A stretch of 64,000 bases of DNA from Streptomyces sp. CBMA123 (GTDB taxonomy: Bacteria; Actinomycetota; Actinomycetes; Streptomycetales; Streptomycetaceae), in the NCBI RefSeq assembly GCF_014596465.1, contig NZ_MECK01000445.1:1-64000 (forward strand). The letters run 5' to 3'. Shown in pieces: positions 63,174-64,000 of the stretch. A model generated the notes under the pieces. That model did no database searches. It saw only the letters and a program-made list of their open reading frames with translations, and was not told the DNA's origin. Each line of letters opens with the position of its first letter. Position 1 is the stretch's first letter. Position numbers and translations under genes: made by a program.

Positions 63174-64000
63174 CTACCACTTGGCCCAGGGAAGGTTCCA
63201 GCCGCCGAGGCCGTTGTCGGGGGCGACGGTCTTCTCCTTGGTGTTCACGACCGTGACGACGTCGCCGATCAGCGAGCTGTTGAAGAACGACCCCGCGGGG
63301 GAGGTGTCGCGGCCGCCCTCCACGTCCTTGAGCGCGACGCAGCCGTGGCTGGTGTTGGCCTTGCCGAACGGGTCTCCCTTGTACCAGTAGTTCCCGTGGA
63401 GGTAGGTGCCGCTCCTCGTCAGCCGCATCGCGTGGGGGACGTCAGGGATGTTGTACTCATTGCCCAGGCCGACGGTCTGGGAGTTCATGTGGGTGACGTT
63501 CTCCTTGGACATGATGACCATGGTTCCGCCCCAGGAGGGGTGCTGGTCGTCGCCGAGGGTGGCCGGCACGGTGGTGGACTTGCCGTCCCGCACGATCGTG
63601 ATCTGGTGTGTGGCGGCGTCCGCGGTGGTGACCTGGGAGCGGCCGATGGTGAACGGTTCGTCCTTGTCGACGTCGCCCCAGACGCCGGGGGCGACTTCGA
63701 CGTTCTTCAGCCGGTAGTGGATGGTGACCTTGGTGTCCGGCTTCCAGTAGTCCGCCGGGCGGAAGTCGATCCGGTCGTCGCCGAACCAGTGGCCCTTCAC
63801 CTCGGTGCCGTTGTCCGTCTCGAAGGTGATGGCCTTGGCGACGGCGTCCTTGTTCACGATCTTGCTGCTGAAGTCCACCTTGACGATCATGCCCACGCCG
63901 TAGGTCTGGCCGTCGGCGATGTTGTCGTTGGTCGACACCTGCTTGCCGGGTGAGACGGTGGTGAAGGCGCTGGTGACCGCGGAGACCAGACCGTCGGTGT
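63174..64000 (-). CDS. L,D-transpeptidase (YkuD), N-terminus beyond window
   Basis: The frame is open to base 64000, so the start is missing. The visible part has an Ig-like segment (YGVGMIVKVDFSSKIVNKDA), a second beta domain (EPFTIGRSQVTTADAATHQI) and the catalytic YkuD domain with HGNYWYKGDPFGKANTSHGC, in which the final Cys is the nucleophile (SHGCVALKD). Such enzymes make 3-3 cross-links in peptidoglycan at the cell surface. The usual lipobox would be in the missing part. Confidence 0.9.
   Translation of the reverse strand, partial: TDGLVSAVTSAFTTVSPGKQVSTNDNIADGQTYGVGMIVKVDFSSKIVNKDAVAKAITFETDNGTEVKGHWFGDDRIDFRPADYWKPDTKVTIHYRLKNVEVAPGVWGDVDKDEPFTIGRSQVTTADAATHQITIVRDGKSTTVPATLGDDQHPSWGGTMVIMSKENVTHMNSQTVGLGNEYNIPDVPHAMRLTRSGTYLHGNYWYKGDPFGKANTSHGCVALKDVEGGRDTSPAGSFFNSSLIGDVVTVVNTKEKTVAPDNGLGGWNLPWAKW

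Overview
The window is high-GC DNA with strong third-position G/C bias, many GTG starts and families typical of filamentous actinomycetes (trypco2, DUF4328, DUF2690, LAXTG wall anchor, Uma2, SUKH immunity proteins). It most likely comes from Streptomyces, Kitasatospora or a close relative. There are no rRNA, tRNA or core housekeeping genes. Together with transposase scraps, broken genes, orphan toxin/immunity genes and many small regulator-enzyme cassettes, this suggests an accessory chromosome region.

Layout. 1-5000: the 3' end of a large ALF-repeat polymorphic toxin with a pretoxin-HINT domain, its putative immunity gene and a Uma2 nuclease. 5702-12795 (minus): a four-gene operon of a TIR protein, a pseudokinase-TM-propeller protein, a small helical protein and a STAND NTPase with 14 WD40 repeats. 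Three of the four share a short YQA-type motif that resembles bacterial amyloid signalling sequences. A divergent XRE/TPR regulator (12936) faces the operon. 14293-18361: zinc-ribbon, SUKH, DUF4328 and VOC genes plus an IS982 scrap. 18629-25767: two paralogous HEAT-repeat proteins around a PhyH dioxygenase. 26013-28598: LysR, an atypical SDR and a secreted SnoaL-like protein. 28882-32796: a trypco2 plus trypsin-STAND-TPR conflict system. 32998-38813: a LAXTG-anchored surface protein, a second SUKH gene and a PE_PGRS-like glycine-rich secreted protein. 39028-47209: an alpha/beta hydrolase, LysR/IMPase-like/reductase, an Rrf2-SDR pair with matching operators flanked by IS5 scraps, and a DUF2690 secreted protein. 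47459-50749: a secreted CdtB-like nuclease fused to two SGNH domains and FN3 domains. 50957-54075: a nonsense-interrupted epoxide hydrolase and an AraC/SDR pair. 54372-55656: a 37-aa proline-rich peptide directly upstream of a PIMT-like methyltransferase, a possible imiditide-type RiPP locus. 56154-64000: PIG-L deacetylase, TraB-like protein, TetR/FAD-monooxygenase/hydrolase operon with palindromic operators, a lipoprotein and the start-truncated L,D-transpeptidase.

How it fits together. Two themes dominate: biological conflict (polymorphic toxin, TIR/STAND operon, trypsin-STAND system, SUKH and HEAT proteins, CdtB-like exoprotein) and self-contained regulator-oxidoreductase cassettes (LysR-SDR, LysR-reductase, Rrf2-SDR, AraC-SDR, TetR-monooxygenase). 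The strongest candidates for something new are the YQA-motif TIR/STAND operon, the PIMT/small-peptide pair and the CdtB-SGNH-SGNH-FN3 exoprotein. All assignments come from reading motifs. No database search was run.
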